Shown in pieces: positions 18,297 to 26,307 of a DNA stretch of 64,000 nucleotides. Under the pieces are notes generated by a model. That model made no database searches. It saw only the letters and a list, made by a program, of their open reading frames with translations, and was not told where the DNA came from. Source of the DNA: an uncultured Rickettsiales bacterium (lineage in GTDB: Bacteria > Pseudomonadota > Alphaproteobacteria > Micavibrionales > GCA-2720935); contig CATLOR010000001.1 of assembly GCA_950054255.1 (NCBI GenBank), positions 496,001 through 560,000 of the forward strand, given 5' to 3'. How positions within the stretch are numbered: position 1 is the first letter of the stretch; every line of letters starts with the position of its first letter. A program made the translations under genes and the position numbers.

Positions 18297-19157
18297 TTAA
18301 GCGTATTCCCAAGCATCAGGATCAGAAAATAAAGCGTGTAACACTTTATTATTCATTTCATGGCCACCTTTAACGGTTGTGAATTCACCGATAATGCGCG
18401 CCCCCGCTAGATAAATATCACCCATAGCGTCCAAGATTTTATGGCGAACAAATTCGTTATCAAAACGAAGCCCTTCAGGGTTTAAGATTTTATCATGATC
18501 AACAACAATGGCATTATCTAATGAGCCACCACGTGCTAAACCAATTGATTTGAGGTAATCAACTTCTTCTAAAAGACCAAAAGTACGTGCATCAGCAATC
18601 TCATGTACATAATTTCCATTCACCATTTGTACGGCATAATCTTGCTTACCGATGCGGTCATTCTTGCCTGTGTAATCAAGTTCGAAACTATAAGTTGGGA
18701 TTTTCGCTGGTTTTAATGTTGTTGTGCGTCCTTCATTGACAAAAGAAATTTCTTTTTTGATGATGATTTCTTTACGATGTGCTTCTTGCTCTTGGATCCC
18801 TGTTTGTTCGATTAAAGCAACAAATTCTTTTGCACTTCCATCCATGATAGGCATTTCTTCATTATCAATCTCAACAATTACATTATCAATGCCAAGACCG
18901 TAAAAAGCGGACATTAAATGTTCAATAGTTGAAACGCGAACATCATCGCTATTCGCGATCACAGTACATAATTTTGTATCAACAACATGGTCCCAAAGGG
19001 CTGGGATGATGGGGTCTTTGTTTTGAATGTCACTACGAACGAAAACAATGCCTGTATTCACAGGGGCTGGACGAAGTTGTACATTGGCAACGAAACCAGA
19101 ATGAACACCTACACCAGAAAAAGAACAGCTTTTTTGTAACGTTTTTTGTTTTTGCAT
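18297..19157 (-). CDS. lpxC: UDP-3-O-acyl-N-acetylglucosamine deacetylase LpxC
   Basis: Zinc deacetylase that commits precursors to lipid A synthesis, cytosolic; 286 aa, slightly short but complete. His80 in VSTIEHLMSAFYGLGIDN is a zinc ligand. HKILDAMGD supplies the second His and the Asp ligand, and GGHEMNNKV carries the catalytic His. SGVGVHSG at the N-terminus is typical. The ATG at 19157 is taken; an in-frame GTG at 19166 is possible. A strong promoter lies at 19195-19223. Placement downstream of ftsZ is the classical dcw-end arrangement, here separated by two unknown genes. Confidence 0.96.
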   Translation of the reverse strand: MQKQKTLQKSCSFSGVGVHSGFVANVQLRPAPVNTGIVFVRSDIQNKDPIIPALWDHVVDTKLCTVIANSDDVRVSTIEHLMSAFYGLGIDNVIVEIDNEEMPIMDGSAKEFVALIEQTGIQEQEAHRKEIIIKKEISFVNEGRTTTLKPAKIPTYSFELDYTGKNDRIGKQDYAVQMVNGNYVHEIADARTFGLLEEVDYLKSIGLARGGSLDNAIVVDHDKILNPEGLRFDNEFVRHKILDAMGDIYLAGARIIGEFTTVKGGHEMNNKVLHALFSDPDAWEYA

Positions 19158-19194
19158 GACACACACTTTTAATTAGTTATTATTTCACGATCCC

Positions 19195-19223
19195 ATTATA
19201 GGAAGGCTTTGTCACTTTGTGAA
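19195..19223 (-). promoter_or_regulatory. Sigma70-type promoter for lpxC
   Basis: On the minus strand TTCACA (19218-19223), a 17-base spacer and a perfect TATAAT (19195-19200), about 38 bases before the lpxC ATG. The -35 differs from consensus in one base. A loose inverted repeat CACTTTGT (19213-19220)/ACAAAGTG (19247-19254) overlaps its upstream edge. Confidence 0.65.
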
Positions 19224-19256
19224 ATCACAGCGTGCAACGTTTTGTAACAAAGTGCG

Positions 19257-19970
19257 TTACGATGCTTTAGGTGTTTTGATACCACCTTGGATAAGGCCAA
19301 ATTTTTGTGTTTTTATGTTTTTATGGATTGGATACATGCCTTGAGGATCAGGGTTGAAGAGGTCATTAACGGCTTGTGAAATATATAAATAGCCAAGCTT
19401 AAAGCCAGCAAGTGTTCCATGCATTTCTTTTTCTTCTAATTCTTCTGTACCAAGATGCGTATAATAAAAAGCTTCATTAAGTGTATGTAGATTATGGGCG
19501 AGATCATCAAGGTGGTCTGATGTCATTGAGGGAAGTTTTACATGATGTGGGAAGAAAGCCGTTAATCCATTAAATAAAGCAGCCGCCTCATTAAGAGATG
19601 GCATTTCTTCTAAATTTTTCATCATTTGCCTCTGATAGTCATCTCTCGCTTGAGGGTTTGATGCAAGTTCTTCTTGTACGGAAAAGAGCTCTTGCTCGAC
19701 AGCTTCACCAATCACATCATCAACATATTTAATCGCATCTATGTCTAAAATACCTAAATTAACACTTTTGATGAAATCACCGTGATCATAATAGGGGCCT
19801 AGTAAGTTTAGTACTGTTTCTAGATAAGTCGCAACACTTGCAGCTATATTGGCTTCTCTATTTGATCTGGATGGATCAAGACGAAAAACTTTCTCAACAT
19901 ATTGTTCACCATAGGCAAGGCGATTTGCTATAGCGAAAATAGCTTGGCGTGTTTTATTAATATCATTCAT
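19257..19970 (-). CDS. Hypothetical protein, 237 aa, related to its upstream neighbour
   Basis: Function unknown. It is a soluble, largely helical, acidic protein without signal or membrane segments. It resembles the gene at 19977: both have RLxYGxQY near residue 20, a following Tyr-Leu helix, and late LNEAFYYTHL / INHAYYLSYA and A-V/I-x-D-L elements in the same order. This points to tandem duplication followed by strong divergence. It starts six bases after its neighbour's stop, so they form an operon between ftsZ and lpxC. The nearby cell-envelope genes suggest but do not prove an envelope or division role. Confidence 0.7.
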   Translation of the reverse strand: MNDINKTRQAIFAIANRLAYGEQYVEKVFRLDPSRSNREANIAASVATYLETVLNLLGPYYDHGDFIKSVNLGILDIDAIKYVDDVIGEAVEQELFSVQEELASNPQARDDYQRQMMKNLEEMPSLNEAAALFNGLTAFFPHHVKLPSMTSDHLDDLAHNLHTLNEAFYYTHLGTEELEEKEMHGTLAGFKLGYLYISQAVNDLFNPDPQGMYPIHKNIKTQKFGLIQGGIKTPKAS

Positions 19971-19976
19971 ACTGTT

Positions 19977-20714
19977 TTAATGGAAATGCGCTCCAAGCGG
20001 TGCTGTTGTTTTTTGTGGAAAACTATCTTGTGTACGAATAAGATAATCTGGTTTTTCTTTGGTGATATTCTTTAAATCACTAATTGCGCTTTCAACCCAT
20101 AAAAAAGCTTCTCTAAAGGCTTCAGAAAGGCCAGGCTCATCTGCATCATCTTCATCAATAACTGGGGCGTAGCTTAAATAATAAGCGTGATTAATTAAGG
20201 AGAGTTTTTCTTGTATGTCACTACATGTTTCTGTGTCAATATCCCTTAATAAAGCAATCGAGTAAGGGAGTTCTGAAATATCTTCTTCTATGACTTGAGG
20301 GTGGCGCTCAACAAGCATGCCAGTAAGTTCATCATCTTCTTCAATGTCGTCTGTATATTCTAGACCATCTTCATTATCATTATCAAAATTAAAGCTCTCG
20401 TCATGATCGGGAAATTCTTCTCGCATTTGTGCCGCAATTTCTGGGGCAAGTTGGTCAATGACATCAATTGAGAAAGATTCTGCGTGACTGTTGAAGATAG
20501 TTGCAAGATCAGAGCAATAAACAACTTCTTCACTCATGGTTAGAAAGTCGCCTAGATATTCACGTACGGCAATACGTTTCGTGTCACCGGCCTCATCGTT
20601 TCGAATTAAGTGATCCTTTAATAAAACCTCTGGATATTGAATGCCATATATTAATCTGTATTCAACCGTTGAAATAAGCTCTTGTTCAAGTGTGTCAAGT
20701 GTTGTTGGGATCAT
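19977..20714 (-). CDS. Hypothetical acidic protein, 245 aa, related to its downstream neighbour
   Basis: Function unknown. A strongly acidic central segment (about residues 100-150, with DNDNEDGLEYTDDIEEDDE) separates an N-terminal helical block containing EYRLIYGIQY from a C-terminal block containing INHAYYLSYA and ESAISDLKN. Both blocks match the gene at 19257. The start at 20714 is preferred over the GTG at 20726 because GTGAGG lies six bases upstream and would include that GTG. It is transcribed away from the ftsZ terminator, so it is probably not read through from ftsZ. Confidence 0.7.
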   Translation of the reverse strand: MIPTTLDTLEQELISTVEYRLIYGIQYPEVLLKDHLIRNDEAGDTKRIAVREYLGDFLTMSEEVVYCSDLATIFNSHAESFSIDVIDQLAPEIAAQMREEFPDHDESFNFDNDNEDGLEYTDDIEEDDELTGMLVERHPQVIEEDISELPYSIALLRDIDTETCSDIQEKLSLINHAYYLSYAPVIDEDDADEPGLSEAFREAFLWVESAISDLKNITKEKPDYLIRTQDSFPQKTTAPLGAHFH

Positions 20715-20787
20715 TAATAGCCTCACTTTTATATCTTTATCTAATTGGAAGCTCAGATGTTACCATAATAATTATGCAATATGCAAT

Positions 20788-20815
20788 AAAAAAGCCCTAA
20801 AAATTTTCTAGGGCT
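20788..20815 (-). terminator. Rho-independent terminator after ftsZ
   Basis: Minus strand AGCCCTA and TAGGGCT (plus 20793-20799 and 20809-20815) form a perfect 7-bp stem with a 9-base loop, followed directly by a T run on the minus strand (plus A run 20788-20792). It lies about 30 bases beyond the ftsZ stop and closes the dcw transcript. Confidence 0.85.
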
Positions 20816-20843
20816 CTTTTAATCGTATAATTGTGATTAAAAA

Positions 20844-22433
20844 TTAGTTTGCTTGTCTTCTCAAGAAAGCAGGGATATCAAGATCTGTTTCATCAGATCC
20901 TTTATCAATGCCTAATGTTTTTTGAGGCGCACTAACAGAGGGCGCAGCAGGTACGCTTGTTTCTTCAGCTTCACTGCGTCCTGTTACAGAGCCTGTTAAA
21001 CGCTCAAACAACGTTGGTGACTTTGTTTGAGGTTGTTGTACTGGTGTTGCAGGTGCAGACACATTTGTATCAACAGACATTGTTTGTGTTTGCGGTGCTT
21101 CATCAGCCACTTCAGCAGTCATCGGCTGTGGTGGAATGAAAGACCCTTGAATGCGCTGAGCTTTCATTTGTTCTTGTTGATGTTGAGGCGTTGGTGCTTT
21201 GTAAGCAGGGATGTTTGACCCTGTTGAAAAAGGCTTATAAGCAGTTTGTCCTGTGATATTTTGTGCTGTTTCAGAAATAGGTGATCTTGCAACAGCAGGT
21301 TGTTGAGGCGCGCTTGCTGTTTCTTTTTGAGCAATATCAACTGTTTCAGTTTTGGCAAAAGCTTGTTGCGCTACCGCTGTAGCTGGTGCAGAAGGCAATG
21401 TTCTTTTTTGAGGTGTTGGTGTGTAACCACCAGTTGTACCTGTCGTTGTTGTTGTGCCGTGTCCCGCAACTTGATCAATACCTGTTGCAACAACAGAAAC
21501 GCGCATTGTGCCTTCCATTGACTCATCAAATGTCGACCCAAAGATAATATTTGCATCAGGATCAACTTCTTCACGGATACGGTTGGCTGCTTCATCAACT
21601 TCAAACAGTGTCATATCCATGCCACCTGTGATGTTGATAAGAACGCCCTTCGCCCCTTTCATAGACACATCATCTAGAAGTGGGTTAGAAATCGCTGATT
21701 CAGAAGCCTCAACTGCGCGACGCTCGCCAGTTGCTTCCCCAGTTCCCATCATTGCTTTACCCATTTCAGCCATAACAGACTTAATATCAGCAAAATCAAG
21801 GTTGATAAGGCCAGGCATCACCATAAGATCAGTTACACCGCGTACACCGGCTTGTAAAACATCATCAGCCATCTTGAAAGCATCAGCAAATGTTGTTTTC
21901 TCATTCGCAATGCGGAAAAGATTTTGGTTTGGAATAACGATTAATGTATCTACATATTGTTGAAGGTCTTGTAAGCCGCCCTCAGCCAATTTCATACGGT
22001 TTACACCTTCGAAATGGAAAGGTTTTGTTGCCACACCCACTGTTAGGATACCTTGGTCACGAGCCGCGCGTGCAATAACTGCTGCCGCGCCAGTACCCGT
22101 TCCACCACCCATTCCACAGGTAATGAAAACCATGTTTGATCCTTCAAGGTAGCTTAGAATCTCGTCGATAGATTCTTCAGCCGCCGCGCGTCCAACATCA
22201 GGGCGTGCCCCAGCACCAAGGCCGCGTGTTGTGTTTGTTCCTAATTGAATTTTACGATCCGCTAAGCTTTGTTGTAACGCTTGAGCATCCGTATTACAGA
22301 CTAAGAATTCGCATCCTTCTAATCCTGAGCGGATCATGTTGTTGACAGCGTTACCACCAGCACCACCAACCCCAACAACAGTAATGCGTGGTGTTAATTG
22401 TGTAGGTTCATCATTAATACGGACATTAATCAT
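20844..22433 (-). CDS. ftsZ: Cell division protein FtsZ
   Basis: Tubulin-like GTPase that forms the division ring. 529 aa from ATG 22433, chosen because AAGGGA is eight bases upstream and the residues after it match known FtsZ N-termini; the frame stays open 29 codons further upstream. The GTPase domain has [15 protein letters not shown], the tubulin loop [12 protein letters not shown], and the synergy loop around [20 protein letters not shown] long Pro/Gln/Thr-rich linker (about 320-510) is followed by the conserved C-terminal peptide [13 protein letters not shown] that binds FtsA/ZipA-type partners. The leader holds a dense set of GANTC sites. A terminator follows. Confidence 0.98.
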   Translation of the reverse strand: MINVRINDEPTQLTPRITVVGVGGAGGNAVNNMIRSGLEGCEFLVCNTDAQALQQSLADRKIQLGTNTTRGLGAGARPDVGRAAAEESIDEILSYLEGSNMVFITCGMGGGTGTGAAAVIARAARDQGILTVGVATKPFHFEGVNRMKLAEGGLQDLQQYVDTLIVIPNQNLFRIANEKTTFADAFKMADDVLQAGVRGVTDLMVMPGLINLDFADIKSVMAEMGKAMMGTGEATGERRAVEASESAISNPLLDDVSMKGAKGVLINITGGMDMTLFEVDEAANRIREEVDPDANIIFGSTFDESMEGTMRVSVVATGIDQVAGHGTTTTTGTTGGYTPTPQKRTLPSAPATAVAQQAFAKTETVDIAQKETASAPQQPAVARSPISETAQNITGQTAYKPFSTGSNIPAYKAPTPQHQQEQMKAQRIQGSFIPPQPMTAEVADEAPQTQTMSVDTNVSAPATPVQQPQTKSPTLFERLTGSVTGRSEAEETSVPAAPSVSAPQKTLGIDKGSDETDLDIPAFLRRQAN

Positions 22434-22451
22434 AATAAAAATTCCCTTCTC

Positions 22452-22588
22452 GATTCGACGTAATGTCCCGATTCTATCATGATTTGTTTCAAATTCGCTA
22501 GGACTAAACCCAAAAAACAAGCCTAATATAATTTCTTTTTTTGATTCTATTTTTACTAAAAAGAATCAAAGACTCTAATAATGGAATC
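22452..22588. promoter_or_regulatory. Cluster of six GANTC (CcrM-type) sites upstream of ftsZ
   Basis: GANTC occurs at 22452, 22470, 22543, 22563, 22571 and 22584 in the 161-base gap between marC and ftsZ. At the base composition seen, about one site per 290 bases would be expected. On the coding strand the sites at 22470 and 22543 lie within TAGAATC, where TAGAAT resembles a -10 element. In Caulobacter such sites couple ftsZ transcription to methylation and GcrA. Confidence 0.55.
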
Positions 22589-22595
22589 AAAGACT
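22563..22595. repeat. 12-bp direct repeat, 21-bp period, upstream of ftsZ
   Basis: GAATCAAAGACT occurs at 22563-22574 and exactly again at 22584-22595, i.e. two helical turns apart. Each copy starts with a GANTC site. The second copy reaches the marC stop codon. Confidence 0.7.
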
Positions 22596-23227
22596 TATGA
22601 AAGCTTAAAAAGTTCAATAATACCATCGGCAACGAATTGCACAGATAAAGCAGCTAACAGGATTCCCATGACGCGCGCTAAAATAAGGCTTCCTGTTTGC
22701 CCAAGTTTGTTAATAACGTGCTTAGCCGAAAGCCATGATACAAGGGAAATTCCTAAAACAAGTAAAACCGTTAAAACAACGAGCCAGTTTTTGGCACTGA
22801 AAATATGATTTTGCTCTGTCATGAATAAAAGAACGGTTGTCATACTGCCTGGCCCAGCAAGCAAAGGGATTGCGAGTGGGAACACAGCAATTGAGTCATT
22901 TTCTTTATACACAGCGGTTTCCGAATTTAATTGGTCTTGGTCGTGATAGCCCATAATCATACGAAAAGCGGTGACAAATAAGAGAAGTCCACCCGTGATA
23001 CGAAAGGCGGCAGTTGAAATATGAAGTGTGTCTAAGATCCAAAGGCCGAAAAACCCAAAAGGAATAAGAAGGCCTGCGGCGATGAGCGTCGCTTTGAAAG
23101 CAATTTTTCGGGAGATATCGTTATTTAGCTTATGGGTTAAAGCTAAAAAGATCCCTGTCGTTCCTAAAGGATCAATAATAACAAAAAGAGCAACAAATGT
23201 TGTTATAAAGAAATTTAAGGTATCCAT
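22595..23227 (-). CDS. MarC-family integral membrane protein
   Basis: 210 aa with six hydrophobic segments, a family of unknown function (MarC/UPF0056). Recognisable are TTFVALFVIIDPLGTTGIFLALT at the N-terminus, RITGGLLLFVTAFRMIMG in the middle, and VFPLAIPLLAGPGSMTTVLL, the conserved second-half repeat. The ATG at 23227 overlaps the ftsA stop by one base (TAATG), so it is translationally coupled to ftsA. Its placement between ftsA and ftsZ is unusual; those two genes are normally adjacent. No drug-resistance role should be inferred from the name. Confidence 0.88.
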   Translation of the reverse strand: MDTLNFFITTFVALFVIIDPLGTTGIFLALTHKLNNDISRKIAFKATLIAAGLLIPFGFFGLWILDTLHISTAAFRITGGLLLFVTAFRMIMGYHDQDQLNSETAVYKENDSIAVFPLAIPLLAGPGSMTTVLLFMTEQNHIFSAKNWLVVLTVLLVLGISLVSWLSAKHVINKLGQTGSLILARVMGILLAALSVQFVADGIIELFKLS

Positions 23228-24498
23228 TACCAATTATCTTTCACCCATTGTTTGAGCTGTTCGAAAATAGACCATGTTGAGTAGGGCGATGTCACAGCGG
23301 GCGTTTCATCGAAATGGTTGAGGCCGTATTTTAAAAGACCGACGACATTTGAGAAAATAGGGTCATGTGTTTTTGGGGACAAATTAGGTTTTCCAACACG
23401 TACTTGTTTATCGAGCATGAAAGAGGCGAATTCAGCAATACCAGGTATATTAGCTGTTCCGCCTGTTATAATGGCACGGCGTCCGCATAAATCGGCAAGG
23501 CCGCTATCTTCGATATCGGCGCGGATGAGCTCAAAAATTTCTTCCAAACGAGGCTTGATAATCCCCAGTAACACAGAGCGTTCGATTTGTGTGTGATTGG
23601 CAATATCATCTTCTCCTATTAAGGGGATATCAATGATTTCATTATCGTGAATAGGAGAAAGTGTTGCAGAACCGTAAAGGGTTTTGATCCGTTCTGCATG
23701 TGCAACAGGTGTTGATAAAACTTTCGAGATATCACTGGTGATGTGGTTTCCGCCCACGGCAATTGAGGCCGTATGTACAAGGCGTCCTTCTGAAAAGATT
23801 GCGATGTCACTCGTGCCGGCACCAATATCAATTAAGACAGCATTCATGTCACTTTCTTCTTCAGCTAAAGCGCCAAGACTTGAGGCATAGGCATTTAAGC
23901 AGAAGAATTGAATATCAACATGATTATTTTCAATAGCGTTTGCCAAATTAATGAGAGGCATGCTCGGAACGGCCAGCTCTAATGCTTTTGTTTGGATCTT
24001 TTCTGCATTCATGCTCAAAGGGTTTTTGATATTGTCATTTCCATCAATCGTATATCCAAACGAGATCTTGTGGATCACTTCCATTGTGTCAGGGATATCG
24101 TGATTTAAACAATTATTGTGAAGCTTATTAATATGATAATCACTAACCATATGCCCCTTTAAAGAGAGCTCTGATTTTGACGGATACGAACGACAGTCTT
24201 TGGAGCTCACACTCACAATAACTTGGTCAAGTGGTGTTCCTCTTAAGTGGGAGCGAGCAGATTGTTCAGCGCTATGGATTGCTTGTCCAATAGCGCGTTG
24301 TGCGAGGTCAACATCAATGACATTACCACCACGAACCCCTTTTGAGGCTTGGTGTCCCATACCAATGAGGCTTATCCCATCATTGGGGTCAACTTTGGCG
24401 ATTAAGCAGACGATTTTATTTGTGCCAATATCCAGCGCAGCAACGATTTTCTCGTTTTTATTTTGCGCGGGCGAATTCTTCTTTAATTTGAGTAGCAT
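23227..24498 (-). CDS. ftsA: Cell division protein FtsA
   Basis: Actin-like membrane tether of the Z-ring, 423 aa. The phosphate-1 loop is VAALDIGTNKIVCLIAK, the SHS2 (1C) domain lies around residues 90-170, the phosphate-2 loop is VLIDIGAGTSDIAIFSEG and the adenosine loop is RRAIITGGTANIPGI. A short C-terminal amphipathic end (TWSIFEQLKQWVKDNW) fits membrane targeting. It starts ten bases after the ftsQ stop and overlaps the start of marC. The identity is secure by order of motifs and position in the dcw cluster. Confidence 0.96.
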   Translation of the reverse strand: MLLKLKKNSPAQNKNEKIVAALDIGTNKIVCLIAKVDPNDGISLIGMGHQASKGVRGGNVIDVDLAQRAIGQAIHSAEQSARSHLRGTPLDQVIVSVSSKDCRSYPSKSELSLKGHMVSDYHINKLHNNCLNHDIPDTMEVIHKISFGYTIDGNDNIKNPLSMNAEKIQTKALELAVPSMPLINLANAIENNHVDIQFFCLNAYASSLGALAEEESDMNAVLIDIGAGTSDIAIFSEGRLVHTASIAVGGNHITSDISKVLSTPVAHAERIKTLYGSATLSPIHDNEIIDIPLIGEDDIANHTQIERSVLLGIIKPRLEEIFELIRADIEDSGLADLCGRRAIITGGTANIPGIAEFASFMLDKQVRVGKPNLSPKTHDPIFSNVVGLLKYGLNHFDETPAVTSPYSTWSIFEQLKQWVKDNW

Positions 24499-24508
24499 GT
24501 GTTTATTG

Positions 24509-25354
24509 TTATGGTTTTTTTGTTGGTTTCACAATGATGCGATCAGAGAATCGTAGATCTAATTTTATGATTCTTTTATTTAGAATATCATCTTGATTAA
24601 TTGAGTCATGAAGTTTTTGCAAGGCGTTTTCATTTTCTTGTGCAGGAAGCATAATTGTAATGCCTGTCTTTGAAATTAAATCCCATCGTCTATTTTCAAT
24701 GCGAACAATTTTATCAATTTCTTGTAAAATATCAGGATATAGACTTAATGTTTTAAATAAGTCGAGTGCGTGTGCATTCGCGCCCTTTCCTTGAAGCAAA
24801 GGATAGGCACTAAACGGCTCTAGAGATTTGGCCGCAACCGTTTTCTCTTGTGTGATCACATATTTTCTACCAGCATTTTCCCACCGTGCAAGAGGCATGA
24901 CTTCGATTAATTTTACATGGAGTGTATCGGGAAGCTTGCGTTGTACAATGACACGATGAACCCAAGGGATTTTTGTTTCTATGTCTGAGCGAATATCATC
25001 CAAAGGGAGTGTGAATGTTGATGTGTTTTTATAAGGGAGTAAAAGAGTCAGGAGGTTTTCCTCCGTTGTAATATTGCGTCCTTCAATCAAAATTTTATCT
25101 GTTTTGAAGCCTAAGCGCAAACTTGTGTCATGCAAGATATTAAGAGAGGTGTTTTTTATATGAACCCCTGTATCACTGAGGGTGAAAAAACAAAATAAGA
25201 TAAAAAGAGTGATAATGGTTTTTAGTAATTTTTGTGCCTGTGAACCAAGTTGTCTGTAGGCATGAATAAAGAAAATAGTTTGTAAAACATCAACCCATTT
25301 CGTTGATTTTGAGTTTTTTCTTTTACGAGAAGTGCGTCTGGTTGTTTTTGCCAT
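24509..25354 (-). CDS. ftsQ: Cell division protein FtsQ
   Basis: Bitopic inner-membrane divisome protein, 281 aa. A short basic cytoplasmic part (TTRRTSRKRKNSKSTK) is followed by one membrane helix (about residues 55-75), a POTRA domain (ILIEGRNITTEENLLTLL) and the FtsQ beta domain (PWVHRVIVQRKLPDTLHVKLIEVMPLARWE). The ATG at 25354 is chosen because GGGAACG precedes it and it starts two bases after murB ends; the open frame extends further upstream inside murB. In most alphaproteobacteria ddl lies between murB and ftsQ; here it is absent. Confidence 0.93.
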   Translation of the reverse strand: MAKTTRRTSRKRKNSKSTKWVDVLQTIFFIHAYRQLGSQAQKLLKTIITLFILFCFFTLSDTGVHIKNTSLNILHDTSLRLGFKTDKILIEGRNITTEENLLTLLLPYKNTSTFTLPLDDIRSDIETKIPWVHRVIVQRKLPDTLHVKLIEVMPLARWENAGRKYVITQEKTVAAKSLEPFSAYPLLQGKGANAHALDLFKTLSLYPDILQEIDKIVRIENRRWDLISKTGITIMLPAQENENALQKLHDSINQDDILNKRIIKLDLRFSDRIIVKPTKKP

Positions 25355-25356
25355 GT

Positions 25357-26307
25357 TTAGCGTTCCCCAATACGTTTTACTTCCCAACGAAGAGAATATC
25401 CCAATGTGTCTAAGACTTTTTGCCTTACAGCTTCTCCTAAGTCTTCAAGATCACTTGCGGTGGCTGTGCCTGTGTTGATCATAAAGTTACGATGTTTGGG
25501 GGACATCATCGCTCCTCCAACTTCAATCTGATCGGCCCCAGAACGGACAATCATTTCCCATGCTTTCATATGGTCAAGACCAAGAGATTTACATTCCTCT
25601 TGTGTGGGATTTGCAAAAGTTGAACCACTGGTTTTTTCGGTAATAGGTTGTGTGTCTTGCCTCTTTTGTTTAATCGCTCTGATTTGTTCTTTTAAAATTT
25701 CAGGATCTTCGTGATGGGATGCGTTTAAATGTGCTTCTAAAACGATCATATCATCACTCACATCTGTGTGCCGATATCCCATATTCAGATCAGCGGCTGT
25801 GTATGTTTTTCTAATCCCTTTTTTTGTGAGAATAACAGCGTGATCTAACACATCTTTTGTTTCTGTACCATAAGCGCCAGCATTCATTTTAACCGCGCCC
25901 CCAATTGTACCTGGAATGCCACTTAGGAAGTCCAATCCAGCAAGCCCTTCTTTTGCACAAAAACTTGCAACATTGACGTCGAGTGCAAAAGCACCTGCTT
26001 TAATTTTTAAATCTTTTGTTTTTTCAATATAAGAAAAAGCCTTACCAAGTTTAATAGTGACCCCCCGGATCCCGCCATCACGGATAATAATATTCGAGCT
26101 CGCGCCTAATAAAGTGAGGGGAATTTCTTGAGGCATATTTTGTAAAAACAAAACCAGATCTTCTTCATCAGCAGGTTTAAATAAAAGATCAGCATTGCCT
26201 CCTACTTTAAACCAACTTGTCGGTGCTAGAGGTGCATTTTGTCGCAATGATCCTTTAAATGAAGAGGCGCGTTTTTCTAAAAATGAGAAATCATATGCGT
26301 GTGCCAT
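25357..26307 (-). CDS. murB: UDP-N-acetylenolpyruvoylglucosamine reductase MurB
   Basis: FAD enzyme that reduces UDP-GlcNAc-enolpyruvate to UDP-MurNAc, 316 aa, cytosolic. FAD-binding motifs are NAPLAPTSWFKVGGNADLLF and LTLLGASSNIIIRDGG. LDFLSGIPGTIGGAVKMNAGAYG is followed by the MGYRHTD region, where the usual Tyr/Arg residues of type I MurB sit. KTSGSTFANP carries the catalytic Ser. HRNFMINTGTATASDL is the C-terminal signature. It abuts murC (one base between murC stop and murB start). Confidence 0.97.
   Translation of the reverse strand: MAHAYDFSFLEKRASSFKGSLRQNAPLAPTSWFKVGGNADLLFKPADEEDLVLFLQNMPQEIPLTLLGASSNIIIRDGGIRGVTIKLGKAFSYIEKTKDLKIKAGAFALDVNVASFCAKEGLAGLDFLSGIPGTIGGAVKMNAGAYGTETKDVLDHAVILTKKGIRKTYTAADLNMGYRHTDVSDDMIVLEAHLNASHHEDPEILKEQIRAIKQKRQDTQPITEKTSGSTFANPTQEECKSLGLDHMKAWEMIVRSGADQIEVGGAMMSPKHRNFMINTGTATASDLEDLGEAVRQKVLDTLGYSLRWEVKRIGER

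Noticed and set aside
21508..21963. Long plus-strand open frame opposite ftsZ
   Set aside because: Shadow of the highly conserved FtsZ GTPase region; no start signals.
22434..22520. N-terminal extension of ftsZ by 29 codons
   Set aside because: A clear ribosome site precedes ATG 22433, and the extension covers the GANTC-rich leader.
22540..22570. 9-bp hairpin TTTGATTCT/AGAATCAAA considered as the marC terminator
   Set aside because: On the marC strand it is followed by A rather than T, and the 13-base loop is long; better explained by the GANTC repeats.
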